Below the pieces are notes generated by a model that was given only the letters and a program-made list of their open reading frames with translations, searched no databases and was not told the origin of the DNA. The position numbers and the translations under genes are program-made. Below are positions 16,224 through 24,757 of a stretch of DNA of 43,764 nucleotides, piece after piece; position 1 is the first letter of the stretch; every line of letters starts with the position of its first letter. The stretch covers positions 1 to 43,764 of the forward strand of contig JAAYLH010000001.1 of NCBI GenBank assembly GCA_012521995.1. The letters are read 5' to 3'. The DNA comes from Bacteroidales bacterium. Lineage in GTDB: Bacteria; Bacteroidota; Bacteroidia; Bacteroidales; UBA7960.

Positions 16224-16940
16224 TTAGGAGTGAAATAAGAGAAAAATGCTTGTCCGCTTATGCAGGTCGGGCATTTCTTTTTTCCAGGCAGCAATGGATT
16301 GGGTTTTAATATATTCTGCTGGAAGGGTAATGTCACAAGCAACACAAAGCAGGGTATCCTTTCTTAAGAAAGTAACCATATGGGCTAACAGTTGGTTGTT
16401 GCGAAACGGGGTTTCCATAAATATCTGAGTTTGATCTTCTTGCCAGGCTTTTTGTTCAAGGATTTTCAGCATTCTTCCCCTTTCAGGCTTTCCAATCGGG
16501 AGGTACCCTGAAAAAGCAAATTTTTGGCCATTAAACCCTGATGCCATTAATGCCAACAGAATGGAAGAGGGGCCAACGAGAGGAATAACCCTGATGTTTT
16601 TTCTGTGAGCGATGGCAACAATGGCTTGGCCAGGATCAGCAATGCAGGGAGCACCGGCTTCAGACAACAAGCCAATTGATTTCCCCTCGAGTGAAGCCGA
16701 AAGGAAACCACTTAATTCTTCAGGCTGGGTATATTTATTAAGCAAATGGAACTGAACCTTATCAAACGAGCGGGAATAACCTGAAGCCCTAAGAAATCGC
16801 CTTGCAGAGCGAAGATTTTCAACAATAAACACATCCAACTGGCTCACAAGTTGCACATGCCCTCTTGGCCATATTGATGAAATTTCGTCACCTCCAAGAG
16901 AAGATGGAATTAAATACAAGTTCCCTCTATCCATAGCCAT
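16224..16940 (-). CDS. RsmI-like SAM-dependent methyltransferase (tetrapyrrole methylase fold)
   Basis: 238 residues from ATG 16940; the longer open frame back to 17048 would run into the upstream gene. It has the fold of RsmI, which 2'-O-methylates C1402 of 16S rRNA: LYLIPSSLGG, the conserved FIVENLRSARRFLR, GLLSEAGAPCIADPGQAIVAIAH (SAM-binding), VIPLVGPSSILLALMASG and FSGYLPIGKPERGRMLKIL. The sequence is shorter and more diverged than E. coli RsmI (for example LIPSSLGG instead of VATPIGN), as in a Bacteroidota subfamily usually just called SAM methyltransferase, so the exact target is not certain. It lies 13 bases after the dehydratase gene. Confidence 0.85.
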   Translation of the reverse strand: MAMDRGNLYLIPSSLGGDEISSIWPRGHVQLVSQLDVFIVENLRSARRFLRASGYSRSFDKVQFHLLNKYTQPEELSGFLSASLEGKSIGLLSEAGAPCIADPGQAIVAIAHRKNIRVIPLVGPSSILLALMASGFNGQKFAFSGYLPIGKPERGRMLKILEQKAWQEDQTQIFMETPFRNNQLLAHMVTFLRKDTLLCVACDITLPAEYIKTQSIAAWKKEMPDLHKRTSIFLLFHS

Positions 16941-16953
16941 TTCTGAGGCATTT

Positions 16954-17949
16954 TTATCGCTTACTAAAGGAAGTATCTTCAAGCCAAGGTAGTCGGAAAA
17001 GATCGATATTTCCACCGGAAAGAATAAGCCCAATCCGTTTGCCGACAAACAAATCCATATTTTCGAACATTACGGCAAGGGGAAGAACACCGCTGGGTTC
17101 CACCACAATCTTCATTCTTTCCCAAATCAATTTCATCGAATAAACTATGCTTTCTTCAGAAGCAGTAAGAATGTCCTCCACTCCATCAAGAATAATGGGT
17201 AAGGTCAGGCTTCCCAGAGACGTTCGCAGGCCATCAGCAATGGTAGCAGGGTTTTGTGAAGGGATAAACGTCTTGGATTGAAAAGATTGCCAGGCATCAT
17301 TTGCCTGAAGCGGTTCAGCGGCCAAAACCTTTACTCCAGGGGCAAAATATCTGGCCGAGAGGATGGTACCGCTCAGAAGGCCCCCACCGCCCACAGGAGC
17401 GATCACCATATCCAAGTCTTTAACCTCTTCAACAAGTTCAGCACAAGAAGTAGCCTGACCAGCAATGATTCTGTAGTCATTATAGGGATGAATTTCGACG
17501 GCTCCTGTTTTTACCATTACCTTTTGTAAGGTTGCTTCTCTGGCTTGCAGTGTAGGCATGCAAAAAGTGATCTCCCCCCCGTAGCCCTTAACCGCATCAA
17601 CTTTGATCTGGGGAGCATTCTCCGGCATGACAATATGTGCCTTAACTCCACGCATTCGTGCAGCCAAAGCCAGGGCTTGGGCATGATTACCTGAAGAGTG
17701 GGTACATACGCCTCTGGTTGCATCCTCATCGCCAAGGGTCATCACGGCATGGGTAGCCCCCCTAAATTTAAAGGCGCCTCCTTTTTGAAAATTCTCACAT
17801 TTAAAGTAGAGGCTGGCCCCAAGCATTTGGTTAAACGTTTGCGAAGTCAATACAGGCGTCTTGTGAATGTAAGGGGCAATGATTTCCCTTACTTTACAAA
17901 TATCCTCTGCACCTGGAATCCTATTGGATTGATTAACAACATCAGGCAT
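16954..17949 (-). CDS. Threonine/serine dehydratase-like PLP enzyme
   Basis: 331 residues from ATG 17949 (MPDVVNQSNRIPG), four bases after the upstream stop. Fold type II PLP enzyme: the Schiff-base lysine is in QKGGAFKFRGATHAV, the phosphate-binding glycine loop is VGGGGLLSG, and SSGNHAQALALAA is the substrate loop. No C-terminal ACT domain is present, so this is the short, catabolic-type threonine/serine dehydratase or a serine racemase relative; sequence alone does not decide. Products would be 2-oxobutyrate or pyruvate plus ammonia. It is the middle gene of a three-gene minus-strand operon with the phosphatase and the methylase. Confidence 0.87.
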   Translation of the reverse strand: MPDVVNQSNRIPGAEDICKVREIIAPYIHKTPVLTSQTFNQMLGASLYFKCENFQKGGAFKFRGATHAVMTLGDEDATRGVCTHSSGNHAQALALAARMRGVKAHIVMPENAPQIKVDAVKGYGGEITFCMPTLQAREATLQKVMVKTGAVEIHPYNDYRIIAGQATSCAELVEEVKDLDMVIAPVGGGGLLSGTILSARYFAPGVKVLAAEPLQANDAWQSFQSKTFIPSQNPATIADGLRTSLGSLTLPIILDGVEDILTASEESIVYSMKLIWERMKIVVEPSGVLPLAVMFENMDLFVGKRIGLILSGGNIDLFRLPWLEDTSFSKR

Positions 17950-17953
17950 ATGT

Positions 17954-18412
17954 TCAAAGTTTGAGTTTCCTAACAATTGCTTCACAACTTTCATCAAGCA
18001 TTTTATAGACAATCTCAAAACCATCCTGACCTCCATAATAAGGATCTGGCACCTCAACCCCTTCGCCAGGATAGAGAGAATCATGAATCAGATGTACTTT
18101 CTGCCCGTCATGATCAGAACGTGCTTTGCGAAGGATATAATCATAATTCTCCTGATCCATTGCCAGGATAAGGTCAAACTGTTCAAAATCATTGACAGAA
18201 AATGCCCTGGCAACCTGAGTTGAAATGTCTAAACCATGTTTCCTAGCAATATCTATGGATCGAGGATCTGGAGGTTCACCAATATGATAAGAGGCCGTTC
18301 CTGCTGAACCGACTACACCCTCTATATCATATTTTCTGAGTTTATCCCGCATAATTCCCTCTGCCAAAGGGGAGCGACATATATTTCCCAAACAAACCAT
18401 TAAAATCCTCAT
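17954..18412 (-). CDS. Low-molecular-weight protein-tyrosine phosphatase
   Basis: 152 residues, the standard LMW-PTP length. The P-loop is at the N terminus, VCLGNICRSPLAEGIM (C-x5-R-S with the cysteine nucleophile at residue 7), and the general acid lies in VPDPYYGGQDGFEIVYKML. LILAMDQENY is also conserved. Such enzymes remove phosphate from tyrosine residues (for example on polysaccharide-export kinases) or from arginine in some bacteria. No tyrosine kinase is nearby. It is the first gene after the dnaA terminator, with a candidate promoter nested in that terminator. Confidence 0.93.
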   Translation of the reverse strand: MRILMVCLGNICRSPLAEGIMRDKLRKYDIEGVVGSAGTASYHIGEPPDPRSIDIARKHGLDISTQVARAFSVNDFEQFDLILAMDQENYDYILRKARSDHDGQKVHLIHDSLYPGEGVEVPDPYYGGQDGFEIVYKMLDESCEAIVRKLKL

Positions 18413-18432
18413 AAAAAATATTTTATAAAACT

Positions 18433-18469
18433 AAAAACCCAGAAACAAAGATAATTTTTTGTTTCCGGG
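18433..18469 (-). terminator. dnaA terminator
   Basis: On the minus strand, a 12-bp stem with one mismatch (CCCGGAAACAAA / TTTGTTTCTGGG) is followed by TTTTT. It sits 27 bases after the dnaA stop codon. Confidence 0.75.
18446..18453 (-). promoter_or_regulatory. Possible -7 element for the phosphatase operon
   Basis: On the minus strand TATCTTTG matches TAnnTTTG. TTTG occurs upstream at spacings of 17 and 23 bases rather than 19-21. It would place the start of transcription about 28 bases before the ATG at 18412, inside the dnaA terminator hairpin. Confidence 0.35.
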
Positions 18470-18495
18470 TCAAAACCAAAAAATGAAAAAGAAAA

Positions 18496-19944
18496 TCAAA
18501 GTTTAATTCTGATGAGGTTTTCTATCTCATCCACATATTTCTTAAAATTCCTATCGGTATCTGCCAGGTTTTTAACAGTCTTACAGGCGTGAAGCACTGT
18601 GGCATGGTCTTTATTGCCACATTTACTTCCAATGGCGGCCAAGGAAGATTTGGTATAGCTTTTTGAAAAAAACATGGCAATCTGTCTTGCCTGAACAATT
18701 TCACGCTTACGAGTTTTTGAATGTATCTTCTCGACAGGGATACTGAAATAATCGCAAACAACCTTTTGAATATATTCGACAGTAATTTCCTTTGGGGTAT
18801 TCTTTACAAATCTTTCTATCACCTTCAGGGCCAGTTCGGGCGTAATTTCCTTTTTATTCATTGAGGACTGGGCCAGGATAGAGATCAATGCACCCTCCAT
18901 CTCACGGATATTGTTTGTGATTCTGGAGGCAATGAGTTCAATAACATCTTGGGGCATTTCAACCCCATCGTTGTAAAGTTTCTTTTGCAGGATGGCAATT
19001 CGGGTCTCGTAATCAGGAGCCTGCAGGTCGGCTGAAAGGCCCCATTTAAATCGGGAAAGCAGCCTTGGTTCAATCCCTTTCATCTCTACCGGAGGCAAGT
19101 CGCTGGTGATTACGATTTGTTTTCCGTTCTGGTGGAGGTGATTAAAAATATGAAAAAACACATCCTGGGTTTTTTCCTTTCCTGCAAGGCAATAGATATC
19201 GTCAACAATCAAAACGTCAATCATTTGATAAAAATGGATAAAATCGTTTTGATTGTTATTCCTAACAGAGTCTACAAACTGGTTGGTGAACTGTTCAGAG
19301 GAAACGTATAGAACAGTTTTTTCAGGAAAATTGTTCTTTACCTCAATGCCTATTGCATGAGCCAGATGGGTTTTACCCAATCCATTGGCGCTGTATATCA
19401 GTAGGGGGTTAAAACTGGTTTTACCGGGATTCTGTCCAACGGCAAGGCCAGCACTCCGTGCCAGGCGATTACAATCGCCCTGAATGAAATTATCGAAATT
19501 GTATGAATCAATAAGCTGTGGGTGAATGTTTAGTTTTTTTAACCCGGGAATGACAAAAGGGTTAGGAATAGACTTTCCCTGATCCTTGTTCAGGTCAATG
19601 GGCATGCTGACTGGAGGGTTCTTCAGTGCCTTTTTGTTGAGGGTTGGAGCACTTACAGTATAAGGATTTGCAGGGGATGCATGGTAGTTGGTATCCATAA
19701 TGATGCTATACTCCAGCCTGCCTTCGGGACCAAGCTCTCTTTTAATGGTTTTTTTGAGCAGATCAATGAAATGCTCTTCAAGCCATTCATAAAAAAACTG
19801 GCTGGGTACTTGGATGGTCAGAATATTCTTCTCCAACTTCACAGGTTTAATAGGCGCAAACCAAGTATTAAAACTATTGGGGCTAATGTTATCCCGAATA
19901 ATACTTAAACACCCAGACCAAACCTTTTCGTGAACTCTCTCCAT
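18496..19944 (-). CDS. dnaA: Chromosomal replication initiator protein DnaA
   Basis: 482 residues from ATG 19944, which is preceded by AGGACAGGATA, a good ribosome binding site; a TTG at 19965 is less likely. Domain I (residues 1-80) interacts with partners (WSGCLSIIRDNISPNSFNTWFAPIKP). A variable linker follows, then the AAA+ domain: Walker A LIYSANGLGKTHLAHAIG, Walker B DVLIVDDIYCLAGKEKTQ, sensor VITSDLPP, and SRFKWGLSADLQAPDYETR. The C-terminal domain has the DnaA-box reading signature CGNKDHATVLHACKTV. Walker A has SANGLGKT where most DnaA have YGGVGLGKT. No DnaA-box cluster was found in the 130 bases upstream, so this is not evidently at oriC. Confidence 0.97.
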   Translation of the reverse strand: MERVHEKVWSGCLSIIRDNISPNSFNTWFAPIKPVKLEKNILTIQVPSQFFYEWLEEHFIDLLKKTIKRELGPEGRLEYSIIMDTNYHASPANPYTVSAPTLNKKALKNPPVSMPIDLNKDQGKSIPNPFVIPGLKKLNIHPQLIDSYNFDNFIQGDCNRLARSAGLAVGQNPGKTSFNPLLIYSANGLGKTHLAHAIGIEVKNNFPEKTVLYVSSEQFTNQFVDSVRNNNQNDFIHFYQMIDVLIVDDIYCLAGKEKTQDVFFHIFNHLHQNGKQIVITSDLPPVEMKGIEPRLLSRFKWGLSADLQAPDYETRIAILQKKLYNDGVEMPQDVIELIASRITNNIREMEGALISILAQSSMNKKEITPELALKVIERFVKNTPKEITVEYIQKVVCDYFSIPVEKIHSKTRKREIVQARQIAMFFSKSYTKSSLAAIGSKCGNKDHATVLHACKTVKNLADTDRNFKKYVDEIENLIRIKL

Positions 19945-20078
19945 TATCCTGTCCTTAACGCGCAAAATAAAAAAACATGCTTATTTCCTTTATGACTGAT
20001 TCTCAACCGTTGTAAAATCGAGAGGACTCCAATTGATTTCTTAACAAATTTTACCGAAAAATAGTTAATAAAAAAATT

Positions 20079-21017
20079 CTAAACCACTTGATTTTTATAA
20101 ATTTTTGTTGTATTGCCTTCGACAAGTTTATCTTCCGAAAAAGAATCAAAAAGCACCTCAATTTTACCTATACGGACACCTCCAAAACCTGTTTGACCAA
20201 TAATCACCTCCTGGTTCCTCAGATTTGTTTCATTTACGGCTGGATCAAGCAATGTATGGGTATGCCCCCCTATGATAACATCAGTCCATCGAGTTTGACG
20301 GGCTACAACTACATCGCTGACTTTTCCATAATCATAATTGAAACCAAGGTGAGAAAGGCAAATGATTAACTGACACTTATGCTTGTTTTTTAAGGTTTCC
20401 TCGGTTGATCTTGCAACTTCAACGGGGTCATTGTATTTCAAGCCTGCGAACATACTTGGTGCTACTAACCCCCGCAGTTCAATTCCCAGGCCGTAAATGC
20501 CCACTTTGATACCATTCCTTTCCAGAATAATGTAAGGTTTAACCTTTCCTTTAAGTACTGTATCTGAAAAATCGTAGTTTGAGTTAACAAAAGGAAAACT
20601 AGCATGGCCGAAGGCTTGATTAAAACCGTAAACGCCATTGTCAAATTCATGATTGCCCAGGGTGGCTGCATCATATCCCAAAGCGCTCATCAGTTTTAAT
20701 TCGGCTTCGCCGCCAAACATATTAAAATAAGGAGTTCCTTGGAAGAAATCGCCGGCATCCAGTAACAGCAGTTCAGGATCCTCAAGTCGGAACTGCTTGA
20801 CAAGGGCTGCCCTACGAGCATAGCCTCCCATATTTGGGTAATTGGGATCATTGGGTGGATAGGGGTCTATCCTGCTGTGGGTGTCGTTGGTATGAAGAAT
20901 GGTAATTCTTTTCTGATGGCTTTTTAGTGCGGCCATCACAGCCCCTCCCCCCAGGCTTGCGGCACCTGAAATACCGGCAAAAACAATAAATTTTCTTCGG
21001 GTAAAAGTTTGCATCAT
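20079..21017 (-). CDS. Metallophosphoesterase domain of a split 5'-nucleotidase, with Tat-like signal
   Basis: 312 residues from ATG 21017. The signal has a twin-arginine start (FTRRKFIVFAGISGAASLGG). The calcineurin-like metallophosphoesterase of the UshA/5'-nucleotidase family follows: ILHTNDTHSRIDP, LLLDAGDFFQGTP, ATLGNHEFDNGVYGF, LIICLSHLGFNYD and DVIIGGHTHTLL, which together supply all metal ligands. The substrate-binding C-terminal domain normally fused to it is instead the separate gene immediately upstream (21048-21818), a layout I recall from other Bacteroidota. Expected to dephosphorylate nucleotides outside the inner membrane. The gap between the two genes is 30 bases. Confidence 0.9.
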   Translation of the reverse strand: MMQTFTRRKFIVFAGISGAASLGGGAVMAALKSHQKRITILHTNDTHSRIDPYPPNDPNYPNMGGYARRAALVKQFRLEDPELLLLDAGDFFQGTPYFNMFGGEAELKLMSALGYDAATLGNHEFDNGVYGFNQAFGHASFPFVNSNYDFSDTVLKGKVKPYIILERNGIKVGIYGLGIELRGLVAPSMFAGLKYNDPVEVARSTEETLKNKHKCQLIICLSHLGFNYDYGKVSDVVVARQTRWTDVIIGGHTHTLLDPAVNETNLRNQEVIIGQTGFGGVRIGKIEVLFDSFSEDKLVEGNTTKIYKNQVV

Positions 21018-21047
21018 ACAAGATAATTTAAAAAGCAAAACATTCTG

Positions 21048-21818
21048 CTATTCCATGAAATAGATACGGCCATCCAATTCAGAAAAAAGTTCCTTTCCGC
21101 TGGCAGTCTCCCTTTCCATAAAAAGAATTATGGCGTCCCTAATTCGCATACCAACCATTTCGGTGTTCAATGGGTCTAGAAAAAAGCGCATCCTGTCACC
21201 ACCTTCAGCCAGGTAATCTGAGGTGACTACCTTATAATTTCTGAGGCGGTCAAACTCTTTCCCCTGTATCAGGACGTGTCCAAGGCTCCCGTTCCTGGCC
21301 CCAATTTTAAGACCAGAAATCGGCATCCCCTTGTCGCTGCGGGCTACGTATTCAAACAACTCGTAAGCCTTATCTCCTGAAAGGGTTAGGACAACCATTT
21401 CATTTTCAAACGGCATAATCTCAAAAACCCTGGCCCTGGTAATGGGACCCTCTGGCAAATTAGCCCTAAGGCCTCCATAATTTAATAGGCAGAAATCAAT
21501 TTCCTGACCGTCTTCAGGTTTATACAAATCATCAGCTACCTCAAGAACAAGGTCAGCAATGAAATTGTTTAGCAAGCCCTCAGGGGAAGCTTTCCTCATT
21601 GCAAAAGGAGAATTTGCCAAAACCTGGTTCATTTCCTCATCAAGCTGAGAACGATATGCAGAAATCATGGACTCAACCTCCTGATCAGGTTCAATGGAAG
21701 AATTTACAACCTTTAGTTCGCTGCTTGTTTTTTTTGAAAGGGGCTTATGCTGGCAAGAATGAAGAACCAGGAATATACAAACGAAAAGGGAAAAAAGTAT
21801 CCTTTGGTTTATAACCAT
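21048..21818 (-). CDS. 5'-nucleotidase C-terminal domain lipoprotein
   Basis: 256 residues. The signal ends with VLHSCQHK, a lipobox with cysteine near residue 22. The rest matches the 5'-nucleotidase C-terminal (substrate-recognition) domain: SPEGLLNNFIADLVLEVAD, CLLNYGGLRANLPEGPITRARVFEIMPFENEMVVLTLSGDKAYELFEYVA (the adenine/ribose-binding part) and YKVVTSDYLAEGGDRM. On its own it cannot hydrolyse phosphate; it should pair with the metallophosphoesterase encoded next. Having the lipid anchor on one half and a Tat-like signal on the other suggests the enzyme is assembled in the periplasm or at a membrane. Confidence 0.9.
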   Translation of the reverse strand: MVINQRILFSLFVCIFLVLHSCQHKPLSKKTSSELKVVNSSIEPDQEVESMISAYRSQLDEEMNQVLANSPFAMRKASPEGLLNNFIADLVLEVADDLYKPEDGQEIDFCLLNYGGLRANLPEGPITRARVFEIMPFENEMVVLTLSGDKAYELFEYVARSDKGMPISGLKIGARNGSLGHVLIQGKEFDRLRNYKVVTSDYLAEGGDRMRFFLDPLNTEMVGMRIRDAIILFMERETASGKELFSELDGRIYFME

Positions 21819-21865
21819 TGTTAAAATTGTTTAAATCCTTAATTGAGAGGGAAAGCAATATTATA

Positions 21866-21946
21866 ACTAATTAGAGTAATAAGCAAAAAAAATTGTATGA
21901 ATTATTCTATTTATAACGACTCTAATTAGTGTAATATTTTTATTAC
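21866..21946. promoter_or_regulatory. Inverted-repeat cluster upstream of the 5'-nucleotidase operon
   Basis: ACTAATTAGAGT (21866-21877) and its exact reverse complement ACTCTAATTAGT (21919-21930) are separated by 41 bases. A second inverted repeat, GTAATA-TTTT-TATTAC, follows at once (21931-21946). The region is AT-rich and lies 50-130 bases before the lipoprotein start at 21818. It could be a pair of operators for one dimeric regulator or a looped structure. Confidence 0.4.
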
Positions 21947-22050
21947 TTTACTTCGTGTAATATATTAAAAATCAATTTATTGCTAACAAGAAATAATATG
22001 ATTAAAAAATGTTGAAAAAAGGGACTTTAAATATGTCGAAATATTATTGC

Positions 22051-22677
22051 TTAATCCTCTGATATTCTGGATACCATAACCTGATCAATGGCCTCAAGTG
22101 TTTCCAAAATTTGCCGGGAAACACTCTTTCTGACTTTATATTTCAATGAGCAATTCAGGTCAAATTGATGGTCATATTGTTGCAGATCATTGTCTTTCAA
22201 GACCTTCATTACATCATTCATTGAAAAGTAATCGAAATCAATTTGAAAATGGTCATAGAGGATTTTTGTTACCAAGGTTGCATTCTGAAGGGCATCCATG
22301 GTTGCCCCTTTATAAGCATCTATCAAGCCCCGAACTCCAAGCTTGATTCCTCCAAAATAGCGCACAACCACAACAAAGATATTGGAAAGCCCTGCTGACA
22401 ACAATTGCCCGTAAATTGGTTTTCCTGCTGTACCAGATGGCTCTCCGTCATCATTCACGCGATAATGGTCACCTTCGTGTCCCAGTATCCATGCATAACA
22501 ATGATGGCGGGCATCGTAATATTCCTTTTTTACAGAAGTCAGAATCTCTTGTATCTGCTCTTCATTGTCTACTGGCCAGGCAAGGGCAATAAACTTGCTT
22601 CCCTTGTCTTTATAAAAGCCTTTTGAAGGATTCTCTATGGTAAGATAGGTATCGTCTGTCACAGGAAAATTAATCAA
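22051..22677 (-). CDS. YigZ/IMPACT family protein
   Basis: 208 residues. The N-terminal UPF0029/IMPACT domain shows GSKFIALAWPV, YYDARHHCYAWILG, the signature DDGEPSGTAGKPI and VVVVRYFGGIKLGVRGLIDAYKGA. The C-terminal part (about 140-205) is the extra ferredoxin-like domain found in bacterial YigZ. Family members are linked to translation (some resemble eIF2-kinase regulators), but the bacterial role is not settled. It is the last gene of the ribD-EamA-yigZ operon, two bases after the transporter gene. Confidence 0.92.
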   Translation of the reverse strand: MINFPVTDDTYLTIENPSKGFYKDKGSKFIALAWPVDNEEQIQEILTSVKKEYYDARHHCYAWILGHEGDHYRVNDDGEPSGTAGKPIYGQLLSAGLSNIFVVVVRYFGGIKLGVRGLIDAYKGATMDALQNATLVTKILYDHFQIDFDYFSMNDVMKVLKDNDLQQYDHQFDLNCSLKYKVRKSVSRQILETLEAIDQVMVSRISED

Positions 22678-22679
22678 AA

Positions 22680-23546
22680 TCAGCCAGCAAACGCGATCAG
22701 GAGAATTGCAGCAATTGCAAGTACTATCCCGGTCCAGTTAATGGCGGTTAGCTTTTCCTTAAAGAAAAGATAACCTGCCATGGCTGACAAGGTAACAATG
22801 CTCACATTGAAAATTGGAAAGAAAACCGAACTCTGAAAATGACTCATTCCAACAATAAAATAATAGCTAGACCCGAAGTTTAGCAAACCCAACCAGGCAC
22901 CTCCAACCAGGTTTTTCATCAGAATCCTGCTTGATTCCTCCTTTTTACGGATGGCTTTTATTATTATCATACCCAAACCAATAATGAATCCAACAGTAAA
23001 GACCATACCCAGGAAAAGCATATAATCGTTTCCAATCAGGAATAACTGGGAATGTTTAGTCAAGGTATCATTGGTTCCATTGCCTAGGAAAAGCATTACA
23101 GGTAGAACAAGAAATCTCTTATCAATTTTCTGGCTGTTTTTTTTCCGGAAAGTTAAATAAAAGGCCAATAAGGATAAAATAACCCCAAATATTTTCAAAG
23201 CGTTTGCAGGTTCAGCATAAGCAATAATCCCAACCGTCACTGGGATCACAACCGACATTTTACTGGTAACTGAAGTAACTGCAACCCCAACCTTTTGGGC
23301 AGAAAGGGCAAATAGAAAAAACGTAAGAATAAAGGTTATCCCAATAATGCAGGAAAACAAGAACCAAGGCTTCCCAGGTATATCTGCCCATGAAAAAACG
23401 GCCGGATGAATGATGAATCCAAGTAATGCAGCGACCAGGTAATTTGTTGTTATGGCCTGGAGGTTGTCAATTTTAAATCGGCTAAAGAGCCTGAATGTGA
23501 TAACAATACTGGTAGAAATGAGAATGGCAAGGATCAGATAAACCAT
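22680..23546 (-). CDS. EamA/DMT superfamily transporter
   Basis: 288 residues with ten predicted membrane helices in two repeats of five, as in the drug/metabolite transporter superfamily. The end of each repeat carries the typical pattern (VGVAVTSVTSKMSVVIPVTVGIIAYAEPANALKIFGVILSLLAFYL; SVFFPIFNVSIVTLSAMAGYLFFKEKLTAINWTGIVLAIAAILLIA). The substrate is unknown; members export amino acids, nucleosides or other small metabolites. Its location between ribD and yigZ might hint at a metabolite related to riboflavin, but that is only context. Confidence 0.88.
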   Translation of the reverse strand: MVYLILAILISTSIVITFRLFSRFKIDNLQAITTNYLVAALLGFIIHPAVFSWADIPGKPWFLFSCIIGITFILTFFLFALSAQKVGVAVTSVTSKMSVVIPVTVGIIAYAEPANALKIFGVILSLLAFYLTFRKKNSQKIDKRFLVLPVMLFLGNGTNDTLTKHSQLFLIGNDYMLFLGMVFTVGFIIGLGMIIIKAIRKKEESSRILMKNLVGGAWLGLLNFGSSYYFIVGMSHFQSSVFFPIFNVSIVTLSAMAGYLFFKEKLTAINWTGIVLAIAAILLIAFAG

Positions 23547-23558
23547 GAGTTCTGTTAA

Positions 23559-24617
23559 TTAATAGTTCAGAAAGTTTTTAAACCAGAAAAAGCCTTCATT
23601 GCCAATGATGACATGGGCCAGATTGGTTGGTTTCAGGAAGGGAGCTTTGATGCCTTCACCGAAGAATTGAGGACCGCTAAAAACCCTGGCTTCATCCCAG
23701 AGACCCTGGTTCAAAAATGACTGTAAGAGCTTTTGCCCTCCTTCCACAAAAACCGACTGTACGCCCTCGTTAAACAGGTATTGCATTAAATGAGGCAAAT
23801 CAACAAGGTCATCTTTAAAAGGGGTCTTCAAATAAGTCGTGTTTCCTTCTTTCTTATCCAGACTTGCATTCAGCACAAGGGTTGGTTGGCTGTTATCAAA
23901 AAGATGTAACTTCCCGGGTAATGATAATTTTCTGTCCACAACAATGCGAAGGGGGGAGGGGCCTGACCAGTCTCGTACATTCAGCCTCGGGTTATCGGCC
24001 AGGGCAGTATGAGTACCAACCAGGATTGCGGGCTCTTCACTACGCCATTTATGCACAAGGATGCGCAACTTCTCACTGGTAATCCATGCTGGACGCAAGT
24101 CGGAATGAATTGGGCGCAGGGAATCAATAAACCCGTCAGCTGTCTGGGCCCACTTCAGGATGATAAAGGGCCTCTTTTTTTCATGAAAAGTGAAAAACCG
24201 CTTATTTATCATCTGGCATTGATTTTTCAAAACCCCTACCTTCACCTCACAGCCGTTGTTCCTTAAGCGGGCAATCCCTTTGCCTGCAACCACATCAAAA
24301 GGATCAACACTCCCGATGACAACCCTCCTGATTCCTTTCTTTATAATTAGATCGCTACACGGGGGCGTTTTCCCATAATGGCTGCAAGGTTCCAGGTTAA
24401 CATAAAGAGTTGATTCTGGAAAAAAAGAACTATCCCTTACTGACGCTATTGCATTAACCTCTGCATGGGACCCACCGTATAGGCGATGATAACCTTCACC
24501 AATTACCTTACCATTGTGAACAAGCACACAGCCCACCAAAGGATTCGGTGCCACCGACCCTAGCCCTTTGGAGGCAAGGTCGAGGCACCGACTCATGTAT
24601 TGCTCATCTTTGGTCAT
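23559..24617 (-). CDS. ribD: Bifunctional riboflavin biosynthesis deaminase/reductase
   Basis: 352 residues. The N-terminal cytidine-deaminase-like domain has the zinc ligands His51 and the catalytic glutamate 53 (GGSHAEVNAIA), then Cys78 and Cys87 (EPCSHYGKTPPC). The C-terminal domain (about 148-350) is the NADPH-dependent reductase: FIILKWAQTADGFI, ITSEKLRILVHKWRSEEPAILVGTHTALADNPRLNVRD, and VFVEGGQKLLQSFL. The enzyme carries out the second and third steps of riboflavin synthesis from GTP. Other rib genes are not nearby, apart from the ribF-like gene at 39897. First gene of a three-gene operon. Confidence 0.95.
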   Translation of the reverse strand: MTKDEQYMSRCLDLASKGLGSVAPNPLVGCVLVHNGKVIGEGYHRLYGGSHAEVNAIASVRDSSFFPESTLYVNLEPCSHYGKTPPCSDLIIKKGIRRVVIGSVDPFDVVAGKGIARLRNNGCEVKVGVLKNQCQMINKRFFTFHEKKRPFIILKWAQTADGFIDSLRPIHSDLRPAWITSEKLRILVHKWRSEEPAILVGTHTALADNPRLNVRDWSGPSPLRIVVDRKLSLPGKLHLFDNSQPTLVLNASLDKKEGNTTYLKTPFKDDLVDLPHLMQYLFNEGVQSVFVEGGQKLLQSFLNQGLWDEARVFSGPQFFGEGIKAPFLKPTNLAHVIIGNEGFFWFKNFLNY

Positions 24618-24651
24618 GAAACTACTTGGGAATAATCCTGAAATTTCAGGC

Positions 24652-24659
24652 CAAATGTA
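24652..24659 (-). promoter_or_regulatory. Possible -7 element for the ribD operon
   Basis: On the minus strand TACATTTG matches TAnnTTTG and lies about 35 bases before the ribD ATG at 24617. No FMN riboswitch is recognisable in the 140 bases upstream of ribD. A clear -33 TTTG at the right spacing is missing. Confidence 0.4.
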
Positions 24660-24757
24660 GCATTAAAATCCGAAAGTTTAAAGAGTAGGGTTGTTATCAA
24701 AGGCGTTTATTTTGTTAATAATTTGTTCGTTTTTTTTTGCTTCGTTTGTTAGGTTTG

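Noticed and set aside
19945-20078. oriC next to dnaA
   Set aside because: No repeated DnaA boxes or AT-rich unwinding repeats were found in the short region upstream of dnaA.
24618-24757. FMN riboswitch before ribD
   Set aside because: The space is only about 140 bases, and the conserved RFN element segments could not be found.
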